A stretch of DNA of 39,420 bases from Clostridia bacterium (GTDB lineage Bacteria > Bacillota > Clostridia > TANB77 > CAG-508). The DNA lies in NCBI GenBank assembly GCA_022797145.1, contig JAAWKA010000014.1, forward strand, positions 1 to 39,420, in the 5' to 3' direction. The translations under genes were made by a program, and so were the position numbers. This document shows, in pieces, positions 8,249 through 15,443 of this stretch (positions within the stretch are counted from its first letter, which is position 1; every line of letters starts with the position of its first letter). The notes beneath the pieces are model-generated. The model was not told where the DNA came from. It was given only the letters and a program-made list of their open reading frames with translations, and ran no database searches.

Positions 8249-9058
8249 CTAATTAATTTCAGCTTTTTTAAATGAAATATATCCAATTATATTAAATATC
8301 ATTATATATACAATTGCTAATATCATACAAGTAATAATATATTGGTTAGTTGGACTATTAGCAAGTTTTTCTAATGCAAATTGAAGTTCATAGTCATAAA
8401 ACCAATCAGCTTTTATTTTAAATAAATTTATTCCTCCTTCTGCTAATAATTGTATTAACACAATAAAAGGTATAGAAATTGTATTAAATAACGATGTTCT
8501 CCTCAATATAAATGCAAAACATGTAAGTAAACTAATTATACCATATAATAATGGCAATTGTATAACTGTTATCTTAATAATTTCTCCTAATGGTGATGCA
8601 AATTTTTTCCCATTTATTATTAAATTCATAAAATAATTTAAGTAATTATTAAAAAAGACAAGTATTGTTGAAATAGCTAATATTAAAAATAATTTAGAAA
8701 AATAATATTCTTTTTTCGTTATAGCAGATGATAATGTATTTTTTATTGATTTATTAGAAAAATCGGTTGTAAGTATAATTGCTACTATTATAATAAATAA
8801 ATAATATAAATTTATATTATGTCCTAATATATCTTTATCTAATTCAAATCTTTCAACTTCTTTTACTAAATCTCTATATTCTTTTAGGTTACTAACATCA
8901 TTTAAATTATCAATATCTTTCTCAAAACTTATTCCTACATTTCCTGCCTGCATTAGCATACTGTTAAGTATAGATACAAAAATAACAACTAATAAAACAA
9001 TATAGATTACTTTTCCCTTTAATATCCTATATAAATCTGATTTCATTATATTTATCAT
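8249..9058 (-). CDS. ABC-2 type permease (BcrB/lantibiotic-immunity-like)
   Basis: This 269-aa membrane protein has about six hydrophobic helices: one near 16-38 (VIYIVLLVVIFVSILNSMLM), a large loop, then helices from about 85 to 260. The N-terminal MKSDLYRILKGK is typical of ABC-2 permeases that pair with BcrA-like ATPases. GGAGG ten bases upstream supports the ATG at 9058. It starts just after the ATPase stop and 19 bases before the kinase. It probably expels an antimicrobial peptide from the membrane. Confidence 0.85.
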   Translation of the reverse strand: MINIMKSDLYRILKGKVIYIVLLVVIFVSILNSMLMQAGNVGISFEKDIDNLNDVSNLKEYRDLVKEVERFELDKDILGHNINLYYLFIIIVAIILTTDFSNKSIKNTLSSAITKKEYYFSKLFLILAISTILVFFNNYLNYFMNLIINGKKFASPLGEIIKITVIQLPLLYGIISLLTCFAFILRRTSLFNTISIPFIVLIQLLAEGGINLFKIKADWFYDYELQFALEKLANSPTNQYIITCMILAIVYIMIFNIIGYISFKKAEIN

Positions 9059-9060
9059 AA

Positions 9061-9975
9061 TTAGTGTTCCTCCTTTATTAAAGATTTAAAATAATCTTCC
9101 AAAGATATTCCAGTTTCTCTAATTTGCTTGATATTTATATCCTTTTGAACAAGTAGTTTATTTACCTTTTGAGATTGCTCTAAATAATCATAAAGTTTAA
9201 TTTCTTCATTATCTATTACTTTATAATTTGTAGTATTTAATTCTTTTTCTAAAACTATTGCTACTTTTTTTACATCATCTGTTCTTATAGAAATGCATTT
9301 TGAACACTCTGAGTCTAATTCCTCTTTTGAAAGCTCTTTTATAACTTTTCCTTTTTCAATTATTCCAAAGCGTGTTGCTAATACATATAATTCTGATAAT
9401 ATATGACTAGATATTAAAATGGTAATATTTCTTTCTTCATTTAGTTTTTTAAAGGTTTCTCTTAAATCACTAATTCCTATTGGATCCAGTCCATTAATTG
9501 GTTCATCTAATATAATAAAATCAGGATTATCAAGTATAGCAAATGCAATTCCTAATCTTTGTTTCATACCAAGTGAAAAATTTTTAAAACACTTTTTTTT
9601 AATATCATTTAAACCTACTAATTTTAGTGCTTCATTTATTTGCTCTTTATCAATTATACCTTTTTGTATAGAATAATATTTTAAATTATCATAAGCATTT
9701 AAGTTTGGAAAAAATGCTGGAGTTTCAATCAAAGATCCTATCCTTCTTTTAGTTTCTTTTAGATCGGTATCTTTATGATTAAAAAGATAAAATTCTCCAT
9801 CTGTTTTGCTGGCTAAAGTTGTAATTATTTTCATTAAAGTAGTTTTTCCTGCCCCATTTCTACCAATGATGCCATAAATATCTCCCTTTCTAATTTCAAT
9901 ATTAACATTATCAAGAGCAATAAAGTTTTTATACTTTTTGGTTAAGTTATCTGTTTTTAGTATTATTTCTTTCAT
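9061..9975 (-). CDS. ABC transporter ATPase (BcrA/LanF-like)
   Basis: The start at 9975 (MKEIILKTDNLTKKYKNF) follows GGAGG by eight bases; the longer frame begins with a TTG that has no ribosome site. The 304-aa protein has Walker A (IIGRNGAGKTT), a Q loop, the signature FSLGMKQRLGIA, Walker B (PDFIILDEPINGLDP) and the switch His (ILISSHILSEL), then a C-terminal regulatory tail of about 90 residues typical of BcrA. It powers the permease encoded next. Bacitracin- or lantibiotic-type export is inferred from the module architecture. Confidence 0.9.
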   Translation of the reverse strand: MKEIILKTDNLTKKYKNFIALDNVNIEIRKGDIYGIIGRNGAGKTTLMKIITTLASKTDGEFYLFNHKDTDLKETKRRIGSLIETPAFFPNLNAYDNLKYYSIQKGIIDKEQINEALKLVGLNDIKKKCFKNFSLGMKQRLGIAFAILDNPDFIILDEPINGLDPIGISDLRETFKKLNEERNITILISSHILSELYVLATRFGIIEKGKVIKELSKEELDSECSKCISIRTDDVKKVAIVLEKELNTTNYKVIDNEEIKLYDYLEQSQKVNKLLVQKDINIKQIRETGISLEDYFKSLIKEEH

Positions 9976-10054
9976 ATAATGTTCCTCCTTTATTTTATTA
10001 TACAAGAAAAAGTTAAAAAAACTCTTAACACAATTCTTAAAAAACTCTTAAATT

Positions 10055-10729
10055 TTATTTTTTCAATTTATATCCTATACTCCATACTGTTTCAATATAG
10101 TCTTCATTTTTATTTTTTTCTTTTAATTTGCTTCTAAGCTTACTTATATGGACATTCAAAGTATTATCATCTGCTGAAGCTTCATTATTCCAAACCTTTT
10201 CTATTAAAGTATTTTTAGTAAATACTTGATTAGGATTTTTCAACATTATATGTAATAATTTAAATTCTATCTTTGAAAGATTAACACTAGTATTGTTACA
10301 TTTTACTGTATAGTCTAATGTATTTAATTCTATATCTTTAAACTTAAAAACTTTATTTATACTCTGATTATTAGAACTATGCCTTAACTGAACTGCAATT
10401 CTAGCAAGAAGTTCATCATTTTCAAATGGTTTTGTAATGTAGTCATCTGCACCTAATTTAAATAAATCTATTTTTTTGTCTAAATCATCTATTGCACTTA
10501 TTACTATTACAGGTACTTTCTTTTTATTTTGTAATTCTTGAATTATATTTTCGCCATTTTTTCCGGGTAACATTAAATCAAGTAATATTAAATCAATATT
10601 TTCATTATGAAGTAAAATACCTTCTGTTCCTGAATAAGCACTAACTACATTATAATTATTTAATTTTAATAATTTACTTAACATTTCATTTATATTGGTA
10701 TCATCTTCAATAATTAAAATTTTCTTCAA
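10055..10729 (-). CDS. OmpR-family response regulator
   Basis: The 224-aa protein has a receiver domain with acidic pocket (IIEDDTN), phospho-acceptor Asp in LILLDLMLPGKNG (about residue 52), and the conserved Thr/Lys positions (VIVISA, ITKPF), then a winged-helix DNA-binding domain (LSKIEFKLLHIMLKNPNQVF, DDNTLNVHISKLRSKL, VWSIGYKLKK). It starts at TTG (10729) with GGGAG eight bases upstream. It is the first gene of the resistance module and probably activates the operon on peptide stress. Confidence 0.92.
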   Translation of the reverse strand: MKKILIIEDDTNINEMLSKLLKLNNYNVVSAYSGTEGILLHNENIDLILLDLMLPGKNGENIIQELQNKKKVPVIVISAIDDLDKKIDLFKLGADDYITKPFENDELLARIAVQLRHSSNNQSINKVFKFKDIELNTLDYTVKCNNTSVNLSKIEFKLLHIMLKNPNQVFTKNTLIEKVWNNEASADDNTLNVHISKLRSKLKEKNKNEDYIETVWSIGYKLKK

Positions 10730-10756
10730 TTATCTCACTCCCACATTATTTTATGT

Positions 10757-11491
10757 TTAACAATAAATACTAATATTTTCTATATTTATCTTATTAGAAT
10801 TATTAGAAGAAGTAAAAACTTCTACAAAAAAACTTTCATCTTTTTTAAATATAATGTCTTTATTTTGATCTAATTTAATATACATTTCATCACGTATTAA
10901 ATTGGTATTTTCGAAAATTTTAGATAAAAGTTTGAAATCATTATCTGTAAATTTTCCTCCTATTCTAATTTTTTCAATACCTGTAATACCATTATCTTTT
11001 GAGTTAGGTATCATATATCCTTCCATAAATTTTTTTGACTTTTCATCTTTCATTTGTTGAAAGCCTATTTGAAAAGGAACTTTTTCAAAAAAAGGAATAT
11101 ATGCATTTTTCCAAGGCATTCTTCTTGTAAATAGATTAAAGAACCACTTAAATTCTAACCAAATAGGTTTACTAATTAAAATATCCTTTTTTACTAGTTT
11201 TGTATAAATATCATCAATATTTTCTACATCTATCATTAGACAAACTAAACCTCTATGCCCACTATTATACATATCGGTCCATTTTTTTAGCCATCCTCCT
11301 CCAGCATTTTTTTTTATATTAACTAATTCAAAATATTCTTTACCTATCCAAATATTTGAAACTTTAAACCCATTTGTTCCCTTTCCCCAAGTTGGCTCAT
11401 AAGATAAGCCTACATTTCTTATTTTATCAATTTCATTTTTATCTGTTTGATATTTTTTATCTATATTTACTACTAAATGATCTATTTTCAT
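10757..11491 (-). CDS. Glyoxalase-like (VOC superfamily) protein
   Basis: This 244-aa protein begins MKIDHLVVNIDKKYQTDKNE, the typical first strand of Glyoxalase_3/VOC-like domains. A second half-repeat starts near GIEKIRIGGKFTDNDFKLLS. Few conserved metal ligands are evident, so the reaction cannot be given. GGGAG precedes the ATG by nine bases. It ends 28 bases before the response regulator and may be co-transcribed with that module. It is the last gene at the right end of the sigK element. Confidence 0.7.
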   Translation of the reverse strand: MKIDHLVVNIDKKYQTDKNEIDKIRNVGLSYEPTWGKGTNGFKVSNIWIGKEYFELVNIKKNAGGGWLKKWTDMYNSGHRGLVCLMIDVENIDDIYTKLVKKDILISKPIWLEFKWFFNLFTRRMPWKNAYIPFFEKVPFQIGFQQMKDEKSKKFMEGYMIPNSKDNGITGIEKIRIGGKFTDNDFKLLSKIFENTNLIRDEMYIKLDQNKDIIFKKDESFFVEVFTSSNNSNKINIENISIYC

Positions 11492-11561
11492 ATTTATCAG
11501 CTCCCTTTAATATAAGATATCACAATTCATATCTATTAACAACTAGTCTAGTAAAAAATTA

Positions 11562-11585
11562 GTCATAAGCATGTGTCTATGTATC
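11562..11585 (+). repeat. Right attachment site of sigK element
   Basis: GTCATAAGCATGTG (11562-11575) is the element-side arm, inverse of the arm at 2056-2072. The core CTATGTATC at 11577-11585 matches 2048-2056. Rightwards the sequence is sigK coding. Confidence 0.88.
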
Positions 11586-11638
11586 TAGAATTGAGACAAA
11601 AGCTATCCGGAAAACTTGCAAGAGAATTTAAAGAATAA
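11577..11638 (+). CDS. sigK: Sigma-K 3' fragment (spoIIIC-like)
   Basis: From the core repeat the frame reads YVS-RIETKAIRK, the conserved end of the sigma-K helix-turn-helix (family pattern SYVSRIEKKA). As given, it continues TCKRI and stops at 11629. Skipping one A in the AAAA run at 11611-11614 gives KLAREFKE and a stop at 11636-11638, which looks like the normal tail. Joined to 1410-2056, SigK would be about 232 aa (frame-corrected) or 230 aa (as written), against 241 in B. subtilis. It has no start of its own and is silent until excision. The extra A may be a sequencing error. Confidence 0.88.
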
Positions 11639-11662
11639 TGTTCCTATTATCATAAACTTATG

Positions 11663-11705
11663 ACTCCTATCATAAAATTTATATAAATTTATAATAGGAG
11701 TTTTT
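11663..11705 (+). terminator. Hairpin after sigK whose 3' arm holds the popT ribosome site
   Basis: ACTCCTAT (11663-11670) pairs with ATAGGAGT (11694-11701), with further AT pairing inside, followed by TTTTT. It lies 25 bases after the sigK stop. The 3' arm contains the AGGAG that serves the ATG at 11708. Confidence 0.6.
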
Positions 11706-11707
11706 AT

Positions 11708-12526
11708 ATGAAATTTATTAAAGATTGTCTTAAAGGAATTGCATTAGGTGCAGGAGCCATTTTGCCTGGTATTAGTAGCGGAGTTTTATGTGTAATTTTT
11801 GGAATATATGAAAAATTATTAAATAGTATTCTTGATTTTTTCAAAGATATTAAAGGAAATATTAAATTTCTTTTTCCTATTTTATTAGGTATTACAATTG
11901 GAATAATTATATTTGGTAATGTTCTTAGATTTTTATTTGAAACATTTCCTTTTCAGACTCAATACAGTTTTATTGGATTGATTTTAGGTGGGTTGCCAAT
12001 TCTCTTCAAAACAGCTAATTCAAAAAAAGGCTTTAGATTACATTATATATTATACATGTTAATTAGTTTTTTTATTGCTTTAGTATTAATATTCTTTGAA
12101 AATACTTTACCTGAAAATACTTTAATGGAATCTTCAGAAACTAATTTTATATTCTTAGTTTTATCAGGATTTATGATGTCAATAGGGGTTGTTATTCCAG
12201 GTATAAGTAGTAGCATTATTTTAATGCTTTTAGGAAGTTATAATATATATTTATTTAGCATTTCTACATTAAACTTACCTGTCTTGCTTCCTATGGGAAT
12301 TGGTTTACTAATAGGAGGATTGCTTTTTTTAATTTTAATTAAATATTTATTAAAAAATTTTCATCCTCAAACTTATTACACAATTATTGGATTTGTTTTA
12401 GGTTCTATCTTTATACTATATCCTGGATTTAAGTTTGATTTTGATGGAATCACTTCTATTTTATTTCTTATAGGTGGTTTTTTTATTTCTAATTTATTTG
12501 AAAAGTCAGAAAAAGAAGTAACTTAA
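11708..12526 (+). CDS. popT: DUF368 polyprenyl-phosphate transporter PopT
   Basis: This 272-aa membrane protein has the two inverted DUF368 signatures, GAGAILPGISSGVLCVIFGI (about 15-34) and SIGVVIPGISSSIILMLLGS (about 160-179), each followed by several helices. DUF368 proteins were recently shown to recycle undecaprenyl phosphate across the membrane for cell-wall polymer synthesis. That fits the polysaccharide cluster further right, though it is not adjacent. The ATG lies seven bases after AGGAG in the hairpin described. It ends at a strong bidirectional terminator. Confidence 0.92.
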   Translation: MKFIKDCLKGIALGAGAILPGISSGVLCVIFGIYEKLLNSILDFFKDIKGNIKFLFPILLGITIGIIIFGNVLRFLFETFPFQTQYSFIGLILGGLPILFKTANSKKGFRLHYILYMLISFFIALVLIFFENTLPENTLMESSETNFIFLVLSGFMMSIGVVIPGISSSIILMLLGSYNIYLFSISTLNLPVLLPMGIGLLIGGLLFLILIKYLLKNFHPQTYYTIIGFVLGSIFILYPGFKFDFDGITSILFLIGGFFISNLFEKSEKEVT

Positions 12527-12538
12527 AATTTGATAATT

Positions 12539-12584
12539 AAAACTATATAAATTAAAAAATAATTTGTTTAATTTATATAGTTTT
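12539..12584. terminator. Bidirectional terminator
   Basis: An 18-bp perfect stem (AAAACTATATAAATTAAA / TTTAATTTATATAGTTTT) has a 10-base loop, with U-rich flanks on both strands. It separates the convergent popT and U32 genes. Confidence 0.85.
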
Positions 12585-12590
12585 AATTTT

Positions 12591-13820
12591 TTATTTCTTT
12601 TTTCTGATAATCCAATTTTCTTCCACTTTTATTGGTAATTTGATTTTTACAGTTTGTCCAGATTTACCAGGATTTACAAATTTTATCTCTTCATCTGTTT
12701 GAGAATCCCAAAGTTTATCAATAGTAAATTTACAAACTTCAATTTTTCCAGGAATAATTATTTCTAAAATATCCCCTATTTGTAGTCTATTTCTTATTTC
12801 TATTATAGATTTATCTATATTGTATTCTATTACTTTCCCAGCAAATTGATAATCTACATTGTACTGTTTACCTTCATATTCTTGAAAATCTTTGTTATCT
12901 CTATTATTAAAATAAAAAGTAGTTAAGCCTCTTGTTTTTGTTTTTTCTAATTCTTTCTTATATTTACTAGGATTATATTTATTAGGATTATCTATATATT
13001 CATCTATTGCAGTTCTATATGTATTTACTACTGTTGCTAAATAATATTCTGTTTTTAATCTACCTTCTATCTTTAAGCTATCTATTCCCATTTCTACTAT
13101 TTCAGGAATTTCCTCAATTAAACACAAATCTTTTGATGAAAATATATATGTCCCTTTATCATCATGTTCTACTGGCATTAAGTTTCCAGGATTGTTTGTT
13201 TCTTCTACATATAAATTATATGACCATCTACAGCTTTGAGAACAATCACCTAAATTTGCACTCCTGCAAGAAAGAAAATCACTTAAAAAACATCTTCCAG
13301 AATATCCAAAGCAAATAGCTCCATGTATAAATATTTCAGTTTCCAAATCTGATGGTGTATTTTTTATGAGCTCTTTAATTTGTTTTTTATCTAATTCACG
13401 AGCAAGAATTACGCGTTTCGCTCCATTTTTATGCCAGAAGTTTGCTGTATGATAACTTACAATATTAGCTTGTGTACTAATATGAATTGGAATGTTAGGA
13501 GCTTCTTTTTTTATTATCTCTACAACTCCTCCATCTGCTACTATAATTCCATCTACTTTTAATTCTTCTAAAATTTTAACTTGTTTTCTTATTTCTTCAT
13601 ACATATTGTCCCAAGCATATATGTTAATTGCTACATATATTTTTTTCTTTAGTTGATGTGCCAATTTTATGGTTTTTATTAAATCATCATCTTCCATTTC
13701 TGCTCTAGTTCTTAATGATAATGATGATGTGCCTGCATATACTGCATCAGCTCCATATAGAAATGCTATTTTTGCTTTTTCAAATGAACCTGCTGGTGCT
13801 AATAACTCTGGTTTTTTCAT
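12591..13820 (-). CDS. U32 family protein (TrhP/YrrO-like)
   Basis: The 409-aa protein begins KKPELLAPAGSFEKAKIAFL, the U32 signature start, and carries the family motif EIFIHGAICFGYSGRC at about 164-179. Further cysteines (FLSCRSANLGDCSQSCRW) probably hold an iron-sulfur cluster. A C-terminal beta domain (about 320-400) follows. Long U32 proteins of this form (TrhP in E. coli, YrrO in B. subtilis) are needed for 5-hydroxyuridine at tRNA position 34; 'peptidase' is a historical name. GGAGG precedes the ATG. Confidence 0.9.
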   Translation of the reverse strand: MKKPELLAPAGSFEKAKIAFLYGADAVYAGTSSLSLRTRAEMEDDDLIKTIKLAHQLKKKIYVAINIYAWDNMYEEIRKQVKILEELKVDGIIVADGGVVEIIKKEAPNIPIHISTQANIVSYHTANFWHKNGAKRVILARELDKKQIKELIKNTPSDLETEIFIHGAICFGYSGRCFLSDFLSCRSANLGDCSQSCRWSYNLYVEETNNPGNLMPVEHDDKGTYIFSSKDLCLIEEIPEIVEMGIDSLKIEGRLKTEYYLATVVNTYRTAIDEYIDNPNKYNPSKYKKELEKTKTRGLTTFYFNNRDNKDFQEYEGKQYNVDYQFAGKVIEYNIDKSIIEIRNRLQIGDILEIIIPGKIEVCKFTIDKLWDSQTDEEIKFVNPGKSGQTVKIKLPIKVEENWIIRKKK

Positions 13821-13986
13821 AATTTCCTCCCACTTTATTTATCTTTACATTTACTATACCACTTTATTTAAATTTAATCTATATACTTTATTAATATTTT
13901 ATTAAATTCATTTACAATTATATATTATTTTGATATCATTTTAATATGAATTTATATATTATTTCATAATTTTAGGGGGAAAATTT

Positions 13987-14526
13987 ATGAACAAAAGAAT
14001 TGAAAATGTAACTATGTATAGATATCTTTTATTATATTTCCTTATATATGCATTTATTGGTTGGGTATTAGAAACTTTTTATAGTTATATAATTTTAGGA
14101 CATTTTACTAATAGAGGTTTTTTATTTGGCCCCCTTTGTCCTATCTATGGATTTGGTGGTGTTATTTTAATTAGATGTCTTCAAAAATATAAGTCAAAAC
14201 CATTAAAATTATTTATATATTCTATCATTATTTTTTCGTTATTTGAATATGTAGCTGGATTTATATTAGATGCTATGTTTAGTGCTAGATGGTGGGATTA
14301 TTCAAATGATTTTTTAAATCTAAATGGACGAATAAGTATATTTTACTCTTTAGCTTGGGGATTTATTGCAATAGTTTTTATAAACATTATTCATCCATTT
14401 ATTGTAAAAATAATAAAACTTATATTAAAGAAAATTCCAAATTTTACTCAAATTATTATTATACAAATTGCTTTTATTATTGTTATTGTTGACTTTATTT
14501 TTTCTAGTATTAAATATCTTGCATAA
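13987..14526 (+). CDS. CmpB-like membrane protein (putative ABC-transporter type IV)
   Basis: This 179-aa protein has four to five helices and the PF06541 (ABC_trans_CmpB) pattern: YAFIGWVLETFYSYIILGHF, then NRGFLFGPLCPIYGFGGV and ARWWDYSNDFLNLNGRISIF. The family name is historical and no transport function is shown. GGGGGA precedes the ATG. It is monocistronic, ending at a hairpin. Confidence 0.85.
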   Translation: MNKRIENVTMYRYLLLYFLIYAFIGWVLETFYSYIILGHFTNRGFLFGPLCPIYGFGGVILIRCLQKYKSKPLKLFIYSIIIFSLFEYVAGFILDAMFSARWWDYSNDFLNLNGRISIFYSLAWGFIAIVFINIIHPFIVKIIKLILKKIPNFTQIIIIQIAFIIVIVDFIFSSIKYLA

Positions 14527-14530
14527 AAAC

Positions 14531-14566
14531 ATATATCCTAATAAATTTACTTATTATAGGATATAT
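14531..14566 (+). terminator. Terminator between CmpB-like gene and DUF1540 gene
   Basis: ATATATCCTA (14531-14540) pairs with TAGGATATAT (14557-14566), followed by TTTTTTATT on the plus strand. On the minus strand it lies just after the DUF1540 stop and may serve both genes. Confidence 0.75.
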
Positions 14567-14574
14567 ATTTTTTA

Positions 14575-14739
14575 TTATTTAATATGTTTATAACTACTAC
14601 ACATAGACTCATCTGGAGTATTTGTATTACAATTTTGTACAGGTGTTACTATTATTTGTTCTAATGAACATTCTTGTTCCTGATTTTTATTATATTTGCA
14701 ACTTGTTACAGTACAATTGATTCTTTGATTTCTTTCCAT
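14575..14739 (-). CDS. DUF1540 cysteine-rich small protein
   Basis: The 54-aa protein has GGAGG seven bases before its ATG. It begins MERNQRINCTVTSCKYN and ends DESMCSSYKHIK. Five cysteines (9, 14, 24, 37, 47), with the N-terminal CxxxxC and C-terminal ESMCSSYK, match DUF1540, a family common in Clostridia and probably metal-binding. It lies about 100 bases downstream of the peroxiredoxin 3' part on the same strand and may share its transcript after excision. Confidence 0.85.
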   Translation of the reverse strand: MERNQRINCTVTSCKYNKNQEQECSLEQIIVTPVQNCNTNTPDESMCSSYKHIK

Positions 14740-14837
14740 AAAATAACCTCCTTGCTCACAACACTTTTAGTAGTATATGTTATTTCATATTTTTTATAAT
14801 ATTTTTTTCAAAAAAATTCCACAAAAATAGTTTTAAA

Positions 14838-15398
14838 TTATTCTTTATTTTTTTCTTCTATTCTTTTACAAGTGCTATCAGTATTGACACATTTTTGAGC
14901 ATTTTTAAAGCTTAAGTACCAATTCATTCCGTTGCTATTATTTTGAATTTGTTTATTTCTTTCCAATAAGTCTACAAAACTTCTTGGAGGTGCTACAATA
15001 ATTGGTTCACATGGTACCCAATTAGCTGGTGTAGATGCTTTATTTTCATCAGCTGTTTGCAATGCTTCTATTACTCTTAAAATTTCTGGTATGCACCTTC
15101 CTATATTCATTGGGTACACAAGTATTGTTCGAACAATTCCTTTATCATCTATTACAAATACATTTCTTACTGTCTCACTATTACTTATTTCATTTGATAT
15201 CATTCCATATTTTCTTGCAATTTGACCATTCCTATCTGCTATAATTGGAAATGGAACTTTTATGCCTGTTTTGCAATAAATATCATATATCCATGCTAAA
15301 TGTGAAGCATTGCTGTCTACACTCAATCCTATTAAACAAGTATTCATCTTTTCAAAATATGTATTTGCTTTACTAAATGCTATTATTTCTGTTGTACA
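14838..15398 (-). CDS. 1-Cys peroxiredoxin (Prx6-type), 3' part
   Basis: From the Cys codon at 15398-15396 the frame reads CTTEIIAFSKANTYFEKMNT and runs 186 residues through a normal AhpC/TSA and C-terminal domain (LIGLSVDSNASHLAWIYDIY, FPIIADRNGQIARKYGM, RNVFVIDDKGIVRTILVYPM, NIGRCIPEILRVIEALQTAD). It has no proper start: the apparent TTG at 15419 is inside the element. The missing 51 N-terminal residues are encoded at 20247-20097. Joining at the 13-bp repeat gives [12 protein letters not shown] in frame, a perfect peroxiredoxin active site, and a 237-aa protein. The enzyme would reduce H2O2 and organic peroxides. It is non-functional while the element is in place. Confidence 0.93.
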   Translation of the reverse strand, partial: CTTEIIAFSKANTYFEKMNTCLIGLSVDSNASHLAWIYDIYCKTGIKVPFPIIADRNGQIARKYGMISNEISNSETVRNVFVIDDKGIVRTILVYPMNIGRCIPEILRVIEALQTADENKASTPANWVPCEPIIVAPPRSFVDLLERNKQIQNNSNGMNWYLSFKNAQKCVNTDSTCKRIEEKNKE

Positions 15399-15426
15399 TA
15401 CGGGGGTAAAGTCTCTCAATGTGGGG
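15398..15426 (-). repeat. Attachment site, ATPase end of element 2
   Basis: The 13-bp core ATACGGGGGTAAA (15398-15410) is followed by the dyad arm TCTCTCAATGTGGGG (15412-15426). On the minus strand the core codes for Phe-Thr-Pro-Val, directly before the peroxidatic Cys. Confidence 0.9.
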
Positions 15427-15443
15427 ATTATTATTTTTATTAT

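Larger units (their letters stand above)
2048..11585. mobile_element. Skin-like sigK intervening element (~9.5 kb)
   Basis: The element lies between two copies of CTATGTATC (2048-2056 and 11577-11585). The left copy ends the 5' part of sigK and the right copy begins its 3' part. All internal genes are on the minus strand, and the recombinase gene adjoins and converges on the 5' part of sigK, as spoIVCA does in B. subtilis. Excision would remove 9529 bases and restore the SigK frame. The predicted circle junction is a dyad (GTCATAA on one side, TTATGAC on the other). Cargo: recombinase, a 40-aa ORF, DUF2085/zinc-ribbon pair, IS110 remnant, XRE/membrane pair, acetyltransferase, regulator/ABC/kinase module, glyoxalase-like gene. 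Excision is inferred, not observed. Confidence 0.93.

Noticed and set aside
11374..11562. Small plus-strand frame opposite the glyoxalase-like gene
   Set aside because: It is antisense to a well-supported gene, low in complexity, and has no ribosome site.
14838..15419. TTG at 15419 as a start for a short peroxiredoxin (MRDFTPVC...)
   Set aside because: The TTG and next codons lie in the element's dyad arm; it has no ribosome site and lacks the N-terminal fold, which is found at 20247-20097.
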